Shown here in pieces: positions 44,574 to 52,920 of a DNA stretch of 64,000 bases. Positions within the stretch are counted from its first letter, which is position 1. Every line of letters starts with the position of its first letter. Both the position numbers and the translations under genes were made by a program. The stretch comes from Thiothrix eikelboomii. Lineage in GTDB: Bacteria > Pseudomonadota > Gammaproteobacteria > Thiotrichales > Thiotrichaceae. The stretch covers positions 310,001-374,000 of the forward strand of contig NZ_FUYB01000003.1 of assembly GCF_900167255.1 (NCBI RefSeq), written 5' to 3'. The notes beneath the pieces are model-generated. The model worked only from the letters and a program-made list of their open reading frames with translations. It was not told the origin of the DNA and ran no database searches.

Positions 44574-44987
44574 CTAATCCGCCAATTCGGTTGCTTTTTT
44601 TGGTGTTTCTTTGTCCACTTTGATCTCAGAGCCTGCTTTGGTCTCCACTTTCGTGGCCTTGTCTTCAAGTTTGCTCGTTACTTTGGTTTTGCCCTCTGCA
44701 CCGGCAGCGCCGTCGGTGGTTAAACCTTGATCTAAAGAAATATCAGCTTTGATTTTTTCAAATAAAGCATCACCAATCCCTTTCACTTCTTTAATATCCT
44801 CCAAATTTTTAAACTCACCATGCTCTGTGCGATAACTGATAATCGCTTCGGCTTTTTTAGCACCAATACCTTTTAAATGTTCTTGCATAATTTCAGCACT
44901 GGCTTTATTAATATTCACTAATTCAGCTGAAACTGTACTGGCAAATAAAGAACCTGCCACTAAGAGCAAAGAAACGACATACTTCAT
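44574..44987 (-). CDS. Exported ComEA-like helix-hairpin-helix protein
   Basis: 137 residues. A signal peptide (VVSLLLVAGSLFASTVSA) is followed by a ComEA-type double helix-hairpin-helix domain: LVNINKASAEIMQEHLKGIG and FKNLEDIKEVKGIGDALFEK. The C-terminal third is a charged Lys/Glu/Thr-rich tail. ComEA proteins bind double-stranded DNA in the periplasm during natural transformation; short orphan versions are frequent and their role is less certain. It is divergent from the ygiB-like gene, with 197 bp between. Confidence 0.88.
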   Translation of the reverse strand: MKYVVSLLLVAGSLFASTVSAELVNINKASAEIMQEHLKGIGAKKAEAIISYRTEHGEFKNLEDIKEVKGIGDALFEKIKADISLDQGLTTDGAAGAEGKTKVTSKLEDKATKVETKAGSEIKVDKETPKKATELAD

Positions 44988-45184
44988 TGATGATCATCCT
45001 TATTATTAATTTTTAGACTGAGGTTTTAGATTTAAACTGAGGCTGTATATTCAGCGTTTAGAGCTTGCCATAATTAAATTTAATAGTCTAAGCTGGGCTG
45101 ATAACTGGCTTTTCAACTGTATGAATAGATTTTTAAGGCTAATATCTCTAATCTTCAGGCTAAGCAAACGCTTAGGAGATTTTC

Positions 45185-45835
45185 ATGCAAGCTCAGATTA
45201 AAAAAATTTTGTCCTACTCGATGGTCGGTAGCCTAGGCTTGACCGTACTCGCGAGCTTACAAGGCTGCGATAATAATACACAAACCACGGCAGTTAGTCC
45301 GTCTAACAACTCCTCGTCGATTGCAGATGCGACGAGTGAAGGCTTATTTATGGTAATTCAGCAAACGGGAGCGAATCCTGATACTTATGAGCTGAAAGAA
45401 AAATACCCATCTGCAGAAGGTTCAAGGGCGATTTTAAAAGGCCTAGATGGCAGTGAACGCATTCTTAATGAAGCCGAACTCAAGCAAATTGCTGAAGCGG
45501 AGGCTAAACGCTTTGAGGAGGGTAACTCACAACTTTCTCAACCCTTGGCTGAAAATCAAGGCTTAAGCTTAGGAGAAACGATTTTAGCTTCGGCAGCCGG
45601 AGCATTAATTGGTGGGATGCTGGCCAATAAATTGATGAGCAATCAGAATTATCAACGCCATCAACAACAGCAAGCACAAAAACCACAAACCACGATGAGC
45701 AGTACTCGCAAGCCTGCACCCACCACTAATACAGCTAACCAAAATAAATCACCACCGCGTTCGGGTTTCTTCGGAGGTAACCAGGGCAAAGCCAGTAATA
45801 GCAGTGGCGGCGGTAGTGGTAGTAGTGGAGGTTAA
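45185..45835 (+). CDS. YgiB-like lipoprotein (DUF1190/UPF0441)
   Basis: 216 residues. The signal peptide ends in lipobox LASLQGC (Cys near residue 28). After a polar Ser/Thr linker come FMVIQQTGANPDTYELKEKY and ERILNEAELKQIAEAEAKRF, then a glycine-rich membrane-like stretch (ILASAAGALIGGMLANKLMS) and a low-complexity Gln/Ser/Gly tail. The next gene, 3 bp on, is a YgiC-like ligase, as in the E. coli ygiB-ygiC pair, which supports the identification. Function unknown. ttaggag six bases before the ATG serves as ribosome-binding site. Confidence 0.82.
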   Translation: MQAQIKKILSYSMVGSLGLTVLASLQGCDNNTQTTAVSPSNNSSSIADATSEGLFMVIQQTGANPDTYELKEKYPSAEGSRAILKGLDGSERILNEAELKQIAEAEAKRFEEGNSQLSQPLAENQGLSLGETILASAAGALIGGMLANKLMSNQNYQRHQQQQAQKPQTTMSSTRKPAPTTNTANQNKSPPRSGFFGGNQGKASNSSGGGSGSSGG

Positions 45836-45838
45836 AAC

Positions 45839-47017
45839 ATGTTGCAAACAGAAATCGTTCAACCGATCAGTAATGCCTTGATGGAAGAGCTCGGTATGAC
45901 TTGGCATACCGATTCAGACGGCACACCTTATATCCTGAATGAGATTATTCCCGTCACTCCAGACGAGGCGGAAGCTTATTATACAGCGGCTAATGAGCTG
46001 TATGCGATGTATGTTGAAGCCGCCCAATATGTGATTGATCAGGAATTATTCCCTGCATTGGATATTCCTTTCAACTTGGTTACACAGATCAAACGTAGCT
46101 GGGAACGGGATGACTTGCATCTGTATGGACGCTTTGACCTAGCAGGAGGCATTGATGGCTTACCGATTAAGCTGATTGAGTTTAATGCGGATACGCCCAC
46201 CAGTCTGTTTGAAACCGCTGTGTTGCAATGGGCCTTATTAAAAGCCAATGGCATGAACGAAGCCAGTCAATTTAATAATCTCTATGCAGCCATTCAAAAG
46301 AACTTCCAACGCCTACTCACTGGTGAAGATGCACCGGAAAATTTTGCTCACTATTACCAATATCAGAATATTTTATTTTCTAGTCTGGCAGGGTTAGCAG
46401 AAGATGAGCGCACGACACGTTTTCTTCAGCAAATGGCCAGCGATGCAGGCTTCCAGACTGATTATTGCTATATGAATGAAGCCGCCTTCTCCGAGCAACA
46501 GGGTATTTTTAATCCTCAGCATACCCGCTTTGATTATTGGTTCAAACTGTATCCTTGGGAAGATATTGCCCTACAAACCGATGGGATCACAGGCATTCTT
46601 GATGATATTAGCCGCCAGCAAACCTGTACGATACTCAATCCTGCTTATACCTTGCTGTTCCAAAGCAAAGGGATCATGAAGATACTTTACGAATTATTTC
46701 CAGACTCTCCCTATTTGCTAGAAACCCGCACTGAGCCTTTGCAAGGTAAAAAGCAAGTCATTAAAACGATGTTCGGTCGTGAAGGTGCCAACACGACCAT
46801 CCTTGATGCTAACGGTCGTGTCCTCAAATCCTTAGGCGGTGAATATGATAACTACCATAAGGTTTATCAAGCCTTTGCAGAGTTTCCTCAAGACCGGGAA
46901 GGTCGGAGTTATCAAGCTGGGGTATTTTATGCGTGGGAAGCTTGCGGTTTAGGCTTCCGACGGGGTTGGGACATCTTAGATGATATGAGCAAATTTGTGA
47001 GTCATCGTATTTTGTAA
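45839..47017 (+). CDS. YgiC-like glutathionylspermidine synthase-family ligase
   Basis: 392 residues of the glutathionylspermidine synthase C-terminal (ATP-grasp) type, without the amidase half. LIEFNADTPTSLFETAVLQW, YLLETRTEPLQGKKQVIKTM, FGREGANTTI and CGLGFRRG are family landmarks. It probably ligates an acid to an amine with ATP; the E. coli homologue's substrate is not known. It starts 3 bp after the YgiB-like lipoprotein gene, so the two are one operon. The lipoprotein partner suggests an envelope-linked task. Confidence 0.88.
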   Translation: MLQTEIVQPISNALMEELGMTWHTDSDGTPYILNEIIPVTPDEAEAYYTAANELYAMYVEAAQYVIDQELFPALDIPFNLVTQIKRSWERDDLHLYGRFDLAGGIDGLPIKLIEFNADTPTSLFETAVLQWALLKANGMNEASQFNNLYAAIQKNFQRLLTGEDAPENFAHYYQYQNILFSSLAGLAEDERTTRFLQQMASDAGFQTDYCYMNEAAFSEQQGIFNPQHTRFDYWFKLYPWEDIALQTDGITGILDDISRQQTCTILNPAYTLLFQSKGIMKILYELFPDSPYLLETRTEPLQGKKQVIKTMFGREGANTTILDANGRVLKSLGGEYDNYHKVYQAFAEFPQDREGRSYQAGVFYAWEACGLGFRRGWDILDDMSKFVSHRIL

Positions 47018-47461
47018 AACTCTTTTAACTCAAGGCTCAACGATTAAGTTTTAATTAAGCGCTTTAGATTTACTCTGCGCACATGGAATAAAAATAACGC
47101 AACGGATAGCGAGCAGCGAAGAAAAATAAGCTAAATAGCTCTATAAATCATAGAGTTAAAATTAGCAAAGGGCTAAAACACTTATATATCATACTGTTAG
47201 GGCTAAAGAGTATGAAAAACCGGGGTCGCACTTGGATAGGTGGATAATTTTAACAATAATATTTCTTCAGCTACGAGTACCTGCATTTATAATAAAAGCA
47301 AAATTCGCACGGTACTTGTGGCCATACTTCTTTTTGACCTCAAAGTAAATAAGATTAAATACCTTATTATTTCCACGGTCTGTTACGGTTTTTGCTGTTT
47401 TTTATGGTAGGCTTGCCTCGTCATCGACTCGTCATCGACTCGACATAAGGGCCTTAAAATC
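47018..47461. other. Intergenic region before gntR
   Basis: 444 bp with AT-rich sequence and no credible gene. A perfect hairpin ctctat-aaatc-atagag lies at 47139-47155. A consensus -10 TATAAT occurs at 47288-47293 with only a weak -35 (ttcagc, 47266-47271). A tandem 11-bp repeat lies at 47417-47443. The strand-specific signals fit a gntR promoter with a long leader. Confidence 0.35.
47417..47443 (+). repeat. Tandem 11-bp repeat upstream of gntR
   Basis: ctcgtcatcga occurs twice in tandem (47417-47427, 47428-47438), then ctcga begins a third copy. It ends 18 bp before the gntR start codon and overlaps the expected leader. One helical turn spacing makes an operator for a dimeric regulator, perhaps the GntR protein itself, a reasonable guess. 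Confidence 0.55.
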
Positions 47462-48286
47462 ATGACTATAATTGCGCGCAATCCACTTTCTACACCACCT
47501 GCCATCCAAGCTGCTAATGACAGCAGCGCCTTTATTCGCCGCTTAAGACCCGATGTCGGCATTTCTGAACCGGTCTATCGTCAATTACAACGCCAAATCA
47601 TTAGCATGATTCAAGCAGGTGAACTCCAAGATGGAGACAGTCTGCCCTCTGAGCGCACTTTAGCTGAAGCGCTGCAATTAAGCCGCACGACAATTCGGCG
47701 TTGCTATGATGAATTACGTGATCAAGACTACATTAGCACGCATGGTCGAGCGGGTGTGATGGTCAAAGCACCGCCACGGATTAATCCTGAAATTGGTAAA
47801 CTCAAAGGTTTCACTGAAGAAATGCTTGAGTTAGGCATGCAGCCCTCTACCCAATTACTAGAACACCGTGTCGTCAGTGACCGAGTGATTGCCTCTATTT
47901 TTAATCGTCCTTCTACGGCTCGATTTCTGAAGGTTGTCCGACTACGTTTAGCCAATGAACTACCCATGACCCGTGAAGTCGCTTGGTATGACCTTAGCCT
48001 AGCGCCTAAACTTGCAAAATGGGATATGAATGGCTCGGTGTATAGTTTTTTACAAACGGAGTGTGGTTTAAGTCTACAACATGGTGAGCAATCCATCGAA
48101 GCGACCATGAGCAATCCCGATGAAATGGAAAGCTTCCAATTCCGCGAACCCGGCCCTTGTTTGCTGTTAAAGCGGCGAACTTATACAAATACAGGGCAAA
48201 TGATTGAATATGTAGAAGGTACTTTCCGTGGGGATGCCTATACCTATCGTATTACCTTAAAAGTGGCGAATGATTCTGCCGGATAA
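47462..48286 (+). CDS. GntR-family regulator with UTRA ligand domain (HutC/PhnF type)
   Basis: 274 residues. The N-terminal winged helix covers about residues 35-105 (VYRQLQRQIISMIQAGELQD; LPSERTLAEALQLSRTTIRR). The C-terminal UTRA domain has FLKVVRLRLANELPMTREVA and PGPCLLLKRRTYTNTGQMIE with YVEGTFRGDAYTYRITL at the end. UTRA regulators respond to sugars, amino sugars or histidine-pathway compounds. The gene converges on a PfkB-family kinase with a 35-bp tail overlap; both may serve one carbohydrate pathway, which is inference. AAGGG precedes the ATG. Confidence 0.92.
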   Translation: MTIIARNPLSTPPAIQAANDSSAFIRRLRPDVGISEPVYRQLQRQIISMIQAGELQDGDSLPSERTLAEALQLSRTTIRRCYDELRDQDYISTHGRAGVMVKAPPRINPEIGKLKGFTEEMLELGMQPSTQLLEHRVVSDRVIASIFNRPSTARFLKVVRLRLANELPMTREVAWYDLSLAPKLAKWDMNGSVYSFLQTECGLSLQHGEQSIEATMSNPDEMESFQFREPGPCLLLKRRTYTNTGQMIEYVEGTFRGDAYTYRITLKVANDSAG

Positions 48287-49190
48287 ACGCTTCTACGCTG
48301 CTTAGCGATGGCAAGGCAGCGAGTACGCCAACCTGCTGAGCCAATAGCGCCCCACAAGCATTCGCAAAACCTAAAGCCTGAGGATCGCTTGTTTGTTGCC
48401 CTAAGGTATAGACCCAACCTGCCGTAAAAGCATCCCCTGCCCCTGTCGGGTCAGCTTGCAGAATCTGCCAAGCAGGCTCATAAAGTGGCGCTTGACCTTG
48501 ACGGAATAAAATCGCTCCGCGTTCTGCCAAGGTAATAATCAACAACTCGCCTGACCAATAAGCACTCCAATTGAGAGTGCACCAGTCTTGCTGAGTTAAG
48601 GGAGTTGGGGTGGCTAACTCAAACATTAACCGCGCTTCTACTTCATTTAAGATCAAAATATCCGTTAACTCCAACAGCTCTGCACTGGGTTTTTGCCAAG
48701 GGGATGGATTTAACAAAGTTTTTACCCGATAGCGCTTCGCTAACTGAAACGCCGCCAATACCACCGATGGTTGGATTTCAAACTGTCCACAGACGACTTG
48801 TGCTAAGGCGATTTCTTCTGTCAAAGCAGTAAGATGGCTAGTGTTTAGTAAATGATTAGCTCCTGAAAATACCGCAATCAAATTGCCTTCATCGACACTA
48901 ATTAAACCGATACCAAAGCCTGAATGCGCCCCTAGCCGCACAACATGCTGAGTAGAGATACCTTCTGTTTGCAAGAATTCACACACAGAGCGCCCCGCTG
49001 CATCCTCACCCACCGCCAATAATAAGCAGACACTCAACCCCAGCCGATGCATACCGACTGCTAAATTCAAACCCTTGCCACCATGCTCTTGCCAATAGCT
49101 AGGGGCTTGAATAGAAGCGCCCTTAACAGGTAGAGCAGGCACAGCCAAACAATGTGCTTGCACATAACTCCCTAAAACAACAACCCGCAT
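48252..49190 (-). CDS. PfkB-family carbohydrate kinase (ribokinase-like)
   Basis: 312 residues from ATG at 49190, spaced nine bases from GAGG; the ATG at 49199 directly abuts that site and is disfavoured. EHGGKGLNLAVGMHRLG is the sugar-binding PfkB signature 1; LQADPTGAGDAFTAGWVYTL is signature 2 with the catalytic aspartate. Members phosphorylate ribose, fructose phosphates, nucleosides or similar sugars; the sequence does not settle which. Its 3' end overlaps that of the convergent gntR gene by 35 bp. Confidence 0.88.
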   Translation of the reverse strand: MRVVVLGSYVQAHCLAVPALPVKGASIQAPSYWQEHGGKGLNLAVGMHRLGLSVCLLLAVGEDAAGRSVCEFLQTEGISTQHVVRLGAHSGFGIGLISVDEGNLIAVFSGANHLLNTSHLTALTEEIALAQVVCGQFEIQPSVVLAAFQLAKRYRVKTLLNPSPWQKPSAELLELTDILILNEVEARLMFELATPTPLTQQDWCTLNWSAYWSGELLIITLAERGAILFRQGQAPLYEPAWQILQADPTGAGDAFTAGWVYTLGQQTSDPQALGFANACGALLAQQVGVLAALPSLSSVEAFIRQNHSPLLR

Positions 49191-49411
49191 TACGTTCATC
49201 CTCGCGTTTTATTCTTTTCATTATTTTAGGTTTGGCAGCTCGAAAACTACATCCCTAATTGCACTAAGCGATTAAAATTCAACCAAATACTATGCTAAAA
49301 ACGTCCTGCCATTGTACCTAAAGCTAAGCCCGAAGCTCGAAAACAACACTTGCCTGTAGGCTTTAGGCTAGCCACACTAAACGCTTTGTTAAGTGATTGA
49401 GGGTTGTCTGC

Positions 49412-50653
49412 ATGCCAGCTGATGTAACTTGTGATGTTTTACCTGAGACTGTCCTAACGGTTGAGCAAGCTCAAGAGCGAATTTTGGAGACTATTCAAGC
49501 GATTACTGAGACAGAACAACTTGAGCTGAGTCAAGCCAATGGGCGGTTACTGGCTGAAACTATTCAAGCAGGTTTTGATGTACCGCCTCATCGTAACTCA
49601 GCAATGGATGGCTATGCCTTTGCCCATGAGAGTTTAGCCAGCACCGCCACTTTGCAGCAAATCGGTATTTCCTGGGCCGGTCGACCCTATTTAGGCAGCG
49701 TATCCTTAGGCGAATGTGTGCGCATTATGACAGGTGCTTGTTTGCCAGAAGGCACTGATACGGTGGAAATGCAAGAAAACACCCAGCAGCAGGCTGATCA
49801 AATCACCTTGCATACTCGACCTCAGTGTGGTGAGCATGTGCGCTATCCGGGGGATGATTTCAAACAAGGCGAGATTATCTTAGAAACAGGTCGCAAATTG
49901 ACCGCTGCCGACTTAGGTTTAATTGCCTCCTTAGGTATCCCCGCAGTTAAGGTGATTCGTAAACCACGCATTGCCTTTCTTTCAACCGGGGATGAATTAC
50001 AAACACTCGGTACACCCTTAGCATGGGGGCAAATTTATGACAGTAATCGTTATACCCTGCGCGCTTTGCTACAAAATTTACCCGTAGAATTAATCGACTT
50101 AGGAATTATTCCTGATCAACCGCAGGCGGTAGAACAAGCTTTTATACAAGCTCAACAGCAAGCGGATCTATTAATTACCAGCGGTGGTGTTTCAGTTGGT
50201 GAAGCTGATTTTGTTACTCGCAGCTTACAAAAGTTGGGTGAAATCAATTTTTGGAAAATGGCGATGAAACCCGGTAAGCCACTTGCACAGGGTAGATTAG
50301 GTAACTGTCTATTTTTTGGTCTGCCGGGGAATCCCGTATCAGTGATGGCAACCTTTTTGCTATTTGTCCGCCCTGCTATTTTAAAGCTAGCAGGCATCAA
50401 CGTGGTTCAGCCACGCCTGCATCCCGCGCTGACCTTAACTCCGCTCAAAAAAGTACCCGGACGCAAGGATTTCCAACGGGGTATTTATACTGAAACTGCT
50501 GAAGGTTATCAGGTTCGCAGTACTGGGAAACAAGAATCACATCTGTTGCGCTCTATGAGTCAGGCGAATTGCTTTATTGTATTAGAACGCGACTCAGGGG
50601 ATGTTGAAGCCGGTAGTCAGGTGAATATTTTGTTGTTTGAGAGCTTATCTTAG
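49412..50653 (+). CDS. moeA: Molybdopterin molybdenumtransferase MoeA
   Basis: 413 residues from ATG at 49412; GAGGG lies nine bases upstream, whereas a TTG at 49397 would read through it. Landmarks: DVPPHRNSAMDGYAFAHESL, CVRIMTGACLPEGTDTVEMQ, RIAFLSTGDEL, GQIYDSNRYTLRALL, ITSGGVSVGEADFVTRSL and FFGLPGNPVSVMATFLLF. MoeA inserts molybdate into adenylated molybdopterin. It stands alone; a perfect hairpin follows at 50766-50797. Confidence 0.96.
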   Translation: MPADVTCDVLPETVLTVEQAQERILETIQAITETEQLELSQANGRLLAETIQAGFDVPPHRNSAMDGYAFAHESLASTATLQQIGISWAGRPYLGSVSLGECVRIMTGACLPEGTDTVEMQENTQQQADQITLHTRPQCGEHVRYPGDDFKQGEIILETGRKLTAADLGLIASLGIPAVKVIRKPRIAFLSTGDELQTLGTPLAWGQIYDSNRYTLRALLQNLPVELIDLGIIPDQPQAVEQAFIQAQQQADLLITSGGVSVGEADFVTRSLQKLGEINFWKMAMKPGKPLAQGRLGNCLFFGLPGNPVSVMATFLLFVRPAILKLAGINVVQPRLHPALTLTPLKKVPGRKDFQRGIYTETAEGYQVRSTGKQESHLLRSMSQANCFIVLERDSGDVEAGSQVNILLFESLS

Positions 50654-50765
50654 TTAGAATTAGATGTTTACTTGGTAAGCAGATTGGGGCAAGTCTCAGG
50701 GGGTATAGGTTGAGGTGATTTATTATTAATTTTACATAACATAAAATATGTGTATTCAACTAAAC

Positions 50766-50797
50766 TTTAAGAAAACCACCAACGTGGTTTTCTTAAA
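50766..50797. terminator. Bidirectional terminator between moeA and the XAC2610-like gene
   Basis: Perfect 14-bp arms tttaagaaaaccac (50766-50779) and gtggttttcttaaa (50784-50797) enclose a 4-nt loop. T-runs within and beside the stem on either strand allow it to end both converging transcripts. Confidence 0.8.
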
Positions 50798-50815
50798 ATG
50801 CGTAGAAACTGTAAG

Positions 50816-51673
50816 CTAAGGCTTGACTAAAGCGCTACCTTCAATCCATTTTTCAATCAACTTTTTGCCTTGATAGCGAACAAAAAACCAACCAGCCCCT
50901 GAGTACGGATCACCTTCAGTAGGCTGCCAGTCGAGTAAACTGACAATATCCTTCTGAATCAGATACATTTTAGTTTTAGCTGCTGCATTCGGTCGATTAT
51001 ACAGAGCAGCCTTTTTCACCTTGATACTCGCACCCGCATTCGGTAAATTTTCACCGGTATCGCCACTTTGTTCATCTTGGCTAGACACTACTTTATGCCC
51101 AATCACTTGACCTTGTGGATTTTTAAAGGTCAACCGCTGCCAATTGCCATCATTCACTGTGATAGCCTCCCAATCGACAGCTGGATAAAGCTTGCCCTGC
51201 TCTAGTTTATATTTAGTACTAGACCAGACCGGCCCGCTACGTGCCGAAGTCGTCAGCACTTGCCGTTTCGCATCTAACTCTGGATTGCTAATCGTCTCAC
51301 CAAACTTGCTAAACTGTTGAGCCGCTTGATCCCAGAGAAATAAGTGATAGAACAAGTTAACGCCTCCATAGCCATAACTTTCTAACAGGGCGAGGTCTTG
51401 TGCGCCATCAAAATTAAAATCATCAATTAAAGCAATATGTTGGATATTATCGCTAGCCTCATAGGTTTCGACCACGGCCAGCACTTGTTGCTTATTCTTG
51501 GGTAAATGGGCAATGACCTCTGCACCTGCAGGCTGATCAATGCTCACACTCTGCCCTTTGACGGGAGCAAATTTAAAGGGGAATTGCCCCTCTTCGCTCG
51601 CTGCTAGACCGATAGAGGCATAACTTAATAAAAAGAGTATGCCTATGCTTTGAGCACTTGCTCTAGACCTCAT
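50816..51673 (-). CDS. Exported protein with XAC2610-like FG-GAP domain and SH3-like tail
   Basis: 285 residues from ATG at 51673, eight bases after GAGG; a longer frame to 51709 places the signal peptide internally. The signal peptide core IGILFLLSYASIGLA precedes a periplasmic or secreted part. IALIDDFNFDGAQDLALLES with GYGGVNLFYHLFLWDQAAQQ is the pattern of XAC2610-related FG-GAP-like proteins. The C-terminal 85 residues (IKVKKAALYNRPNAAAKTKM; GWFFVRYQGKKLIEKWIEGS) look like an SH3-type fold. Function unknown; some relatives are inhibitors or surface proteins, which is not shown here. Confidence 0.7.
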   Translation of the reverse strand: MRSRASAQSIGILFLLSYASIGLAASEEGQFPFKFAPVKGQSVSIDQPAGAEVIAHLPKNKQQVLAVVETYEASDNIQHIALIDDFNFDGAQDLALLESYGYGGVNLFYHLFLWDQAAQQFSKFGETISNPELDAKRQVLTTSARSGPVWSSTKYKLEQGKLYPAVDWEAITVNDGNWQRLTFKNPQGQVIGHKVVSSQDEQSGDTGENLPNAGASIKVKKAALYNRPNAAAKTKMYLIQKDIVSLLDWQPTEGDPYSGAGWFFVRYQGKKLIEKWIEGSALVKP

Positions 51674-51865
51674 GTAACCAACCTCGCTTTTGTTGTGATC
51701 AAGTCCCAAGCTATCCAGCTTAACTCGCTTAGCTCTAAACCTTAGTTCTACTTGTAGTTTCTGTTAGCTTTACCTAGTATTGCCTAGAATTATATACCTA
51801 GATACTCATAACAGATTGGCTAACAGATTTGCAGCTTAAACAGGTATAACCTAAGGGTAAGCAAT

Positions 51866-51961
51866 ATGAACTATGCACTCAGAAAAACCGTGGGTTTTTT
51901 ACTACTAACGGCGACAGTTGGCTTAGTGAGTTTACAAGCCGTGTTCCATTTATTTGCGTGA
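51866..51961 (+). CDS. 31-residue single-helix membrane peptide
   Basis: ATG at 51866 is preceded by AAGGG with eight-base spacing. The product has a basic start (MNYALRKTVG) and one hydrophobic segment (FLLLTATVGLVSLQAVFHLF). It ends 8 bp before the XpaC-family ATG at 51970, whose ribosome-binding site GAGGAG overlaps the stop codon, so the two are likely coupled. A small bitopic protein fits its length; PspB/YdjK-like small partners occur near SPFH operons, but no homologue is recognised. Confidence 0.6.
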   Translation: MNYALRKTVGFLLLTATVGLVSLQAVFHLFA

Positions 51962-51969
51962 GGAGTGTT

Positions 51970-52854
51970 ATGCCCCATCCTGTATCGAAAGCTCAACGCT
52001 ATGCACCGGCCGCAGCCGCGACTGCGAGTGAAGCCGCTCATCAGGTGCGGACTAGCCTTCGAGGCCTGCTGCTCTATTTCCTACCGTTTCCTTTATTAAT
52101 TGGGGCAATCGCTGCCTTAGTCGCCGGTAATGTAGCTAGTACCTTGGTATTAGGTGGCTCATTTGCCGCTTATATGCTGGCCGCAACGATTGCACGCCGG
52201 GGATTTAAACTCGAAGCCGAGTATCAACGCCGTAAAATTGCCCGAGCACCCAAAACACCGTTTAAAACCGTCGCAGCCCTCTTCACTGCAGTCACTACCG
52301 GCGTTTTAGCATGGTTAGGGGCTGATTATGGTGTGCTTGCCTCTATCATGATGGCAGCAGCAACCTTTTTAGGTTTTGCTTTGTCGTATGGACTTGATCC
52401 ACGGCGAGATAAAGCGGGTGGTATTTCTCTCGGTGTGACGGTCGATGAAATTATTGAGGCAGTGGATGCAGCCGAAATTCGGATTAAGTCGATTGAACAG
52501 GCGCGGCGGGCGATTCGCAACCCCGATTATAGCCAGCGTCTAGAGCGGATTACCTCACAAGCACGCCAAATTATCACGACTATTGAAGAAGATCCGACTC
52601 GTTTATCACGTGCACGGAAATTCTTAAAAGTCTACTTAGATGGTACTGAAAAAGTCGCCCAAGGCTATGCGAAGAGCCAGAATAATCAGCAAGGTACCAC
52701 CACAAATTTAGATACTGATTTCAACCGAGTTTTAGACTCGATTGAGCAAACCTTTCAAGAACAGCAAACTAAACTCTTAGAAAACAATAACTTTGATTTA
52801 GATGTTCAGATTGCAGTGCTAGAGCAACAATTAAAACGCGAAGGTGTGTTTTAA
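51970..52854 (+). CDS. XpaC-family membrane-associated protein
   Basis: 294 residues from ATG at 51970, four to five bases after GAGGAG (a GTG at 51958 is inside the preceding small gene's end). Two hydrophobic pairs lie at about residues 36-75 and 102-135 (LLLYFLPFPLLIGAIAALVA; ALFTAVTTGVLAWLGADYGV). The C-terminal half is a helical cytoplasmic domain (VDEIIEAVDAAEIRIKSIEQ; KFLKVYLDGTEKVAQGYAKS). The pattern is that of XpaC (5-bromo-4-chloroindolyl phosphate hydrolysis family), which is usually next to a TelA gene, as here. The enzymatic activity implied by the name is not demonstrated for the family. Confidence 0.78.
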   Translation: MPHPVSKAQRYAPAAAATASEAAHQVRTSLRGLLLYFLPFPLLIGAIAALVAGNVASTLVLGGSFAAYMLAATIARRGFKLEAEYQRRKIARAPKTPFKTVAALFTAVTTGVLAWLGADYGVLASIMMAAATFLGFALSYGLDPRRDKAGGISLGVTVDEIIEAVDAAEIRIKSIEQARRAIRNPDYSQRLERITSQARQIITTIEEDPTRLSRARKFLKVYLDGTEKVAQGYAKSQNNQQGTTTNLDTDFNRVLDSIEQTFQEQQTKLLENNNFDLDVQIAVLEQQLKREGVF

Positions 52855-52857
52855 GAA

Positions 52858-52876
52858 CCTACCTAACCTAGGTAGG
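52858..52876 (+). other. Hairpins between xpaC-like and telA-like genes
   Basis: cctacct (52858-52864) and aggtagg (52870-52876) form a 7-bp stem. It is followed by the 10-bp palindrome aggctagcct. There is no T-run, so this is more likely an mRNA stability or processing element than a terminator. Confidence 0.4.
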
Positions 52877-52920
52877 CTAGCCTGCCTAGTTCAAGCATCA
52901 AGAATGATGAGGAGATAACA

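Noticed and set aside
51816-51833. Sigma-54-like promoter (TGGC then TTGC) before the XpaC-TelA-SPFH operon
   Set aside because: The GG and GC elements are one base too far apart for the strict -24/-12 spacing, although psp-type operons often use sigma-54.
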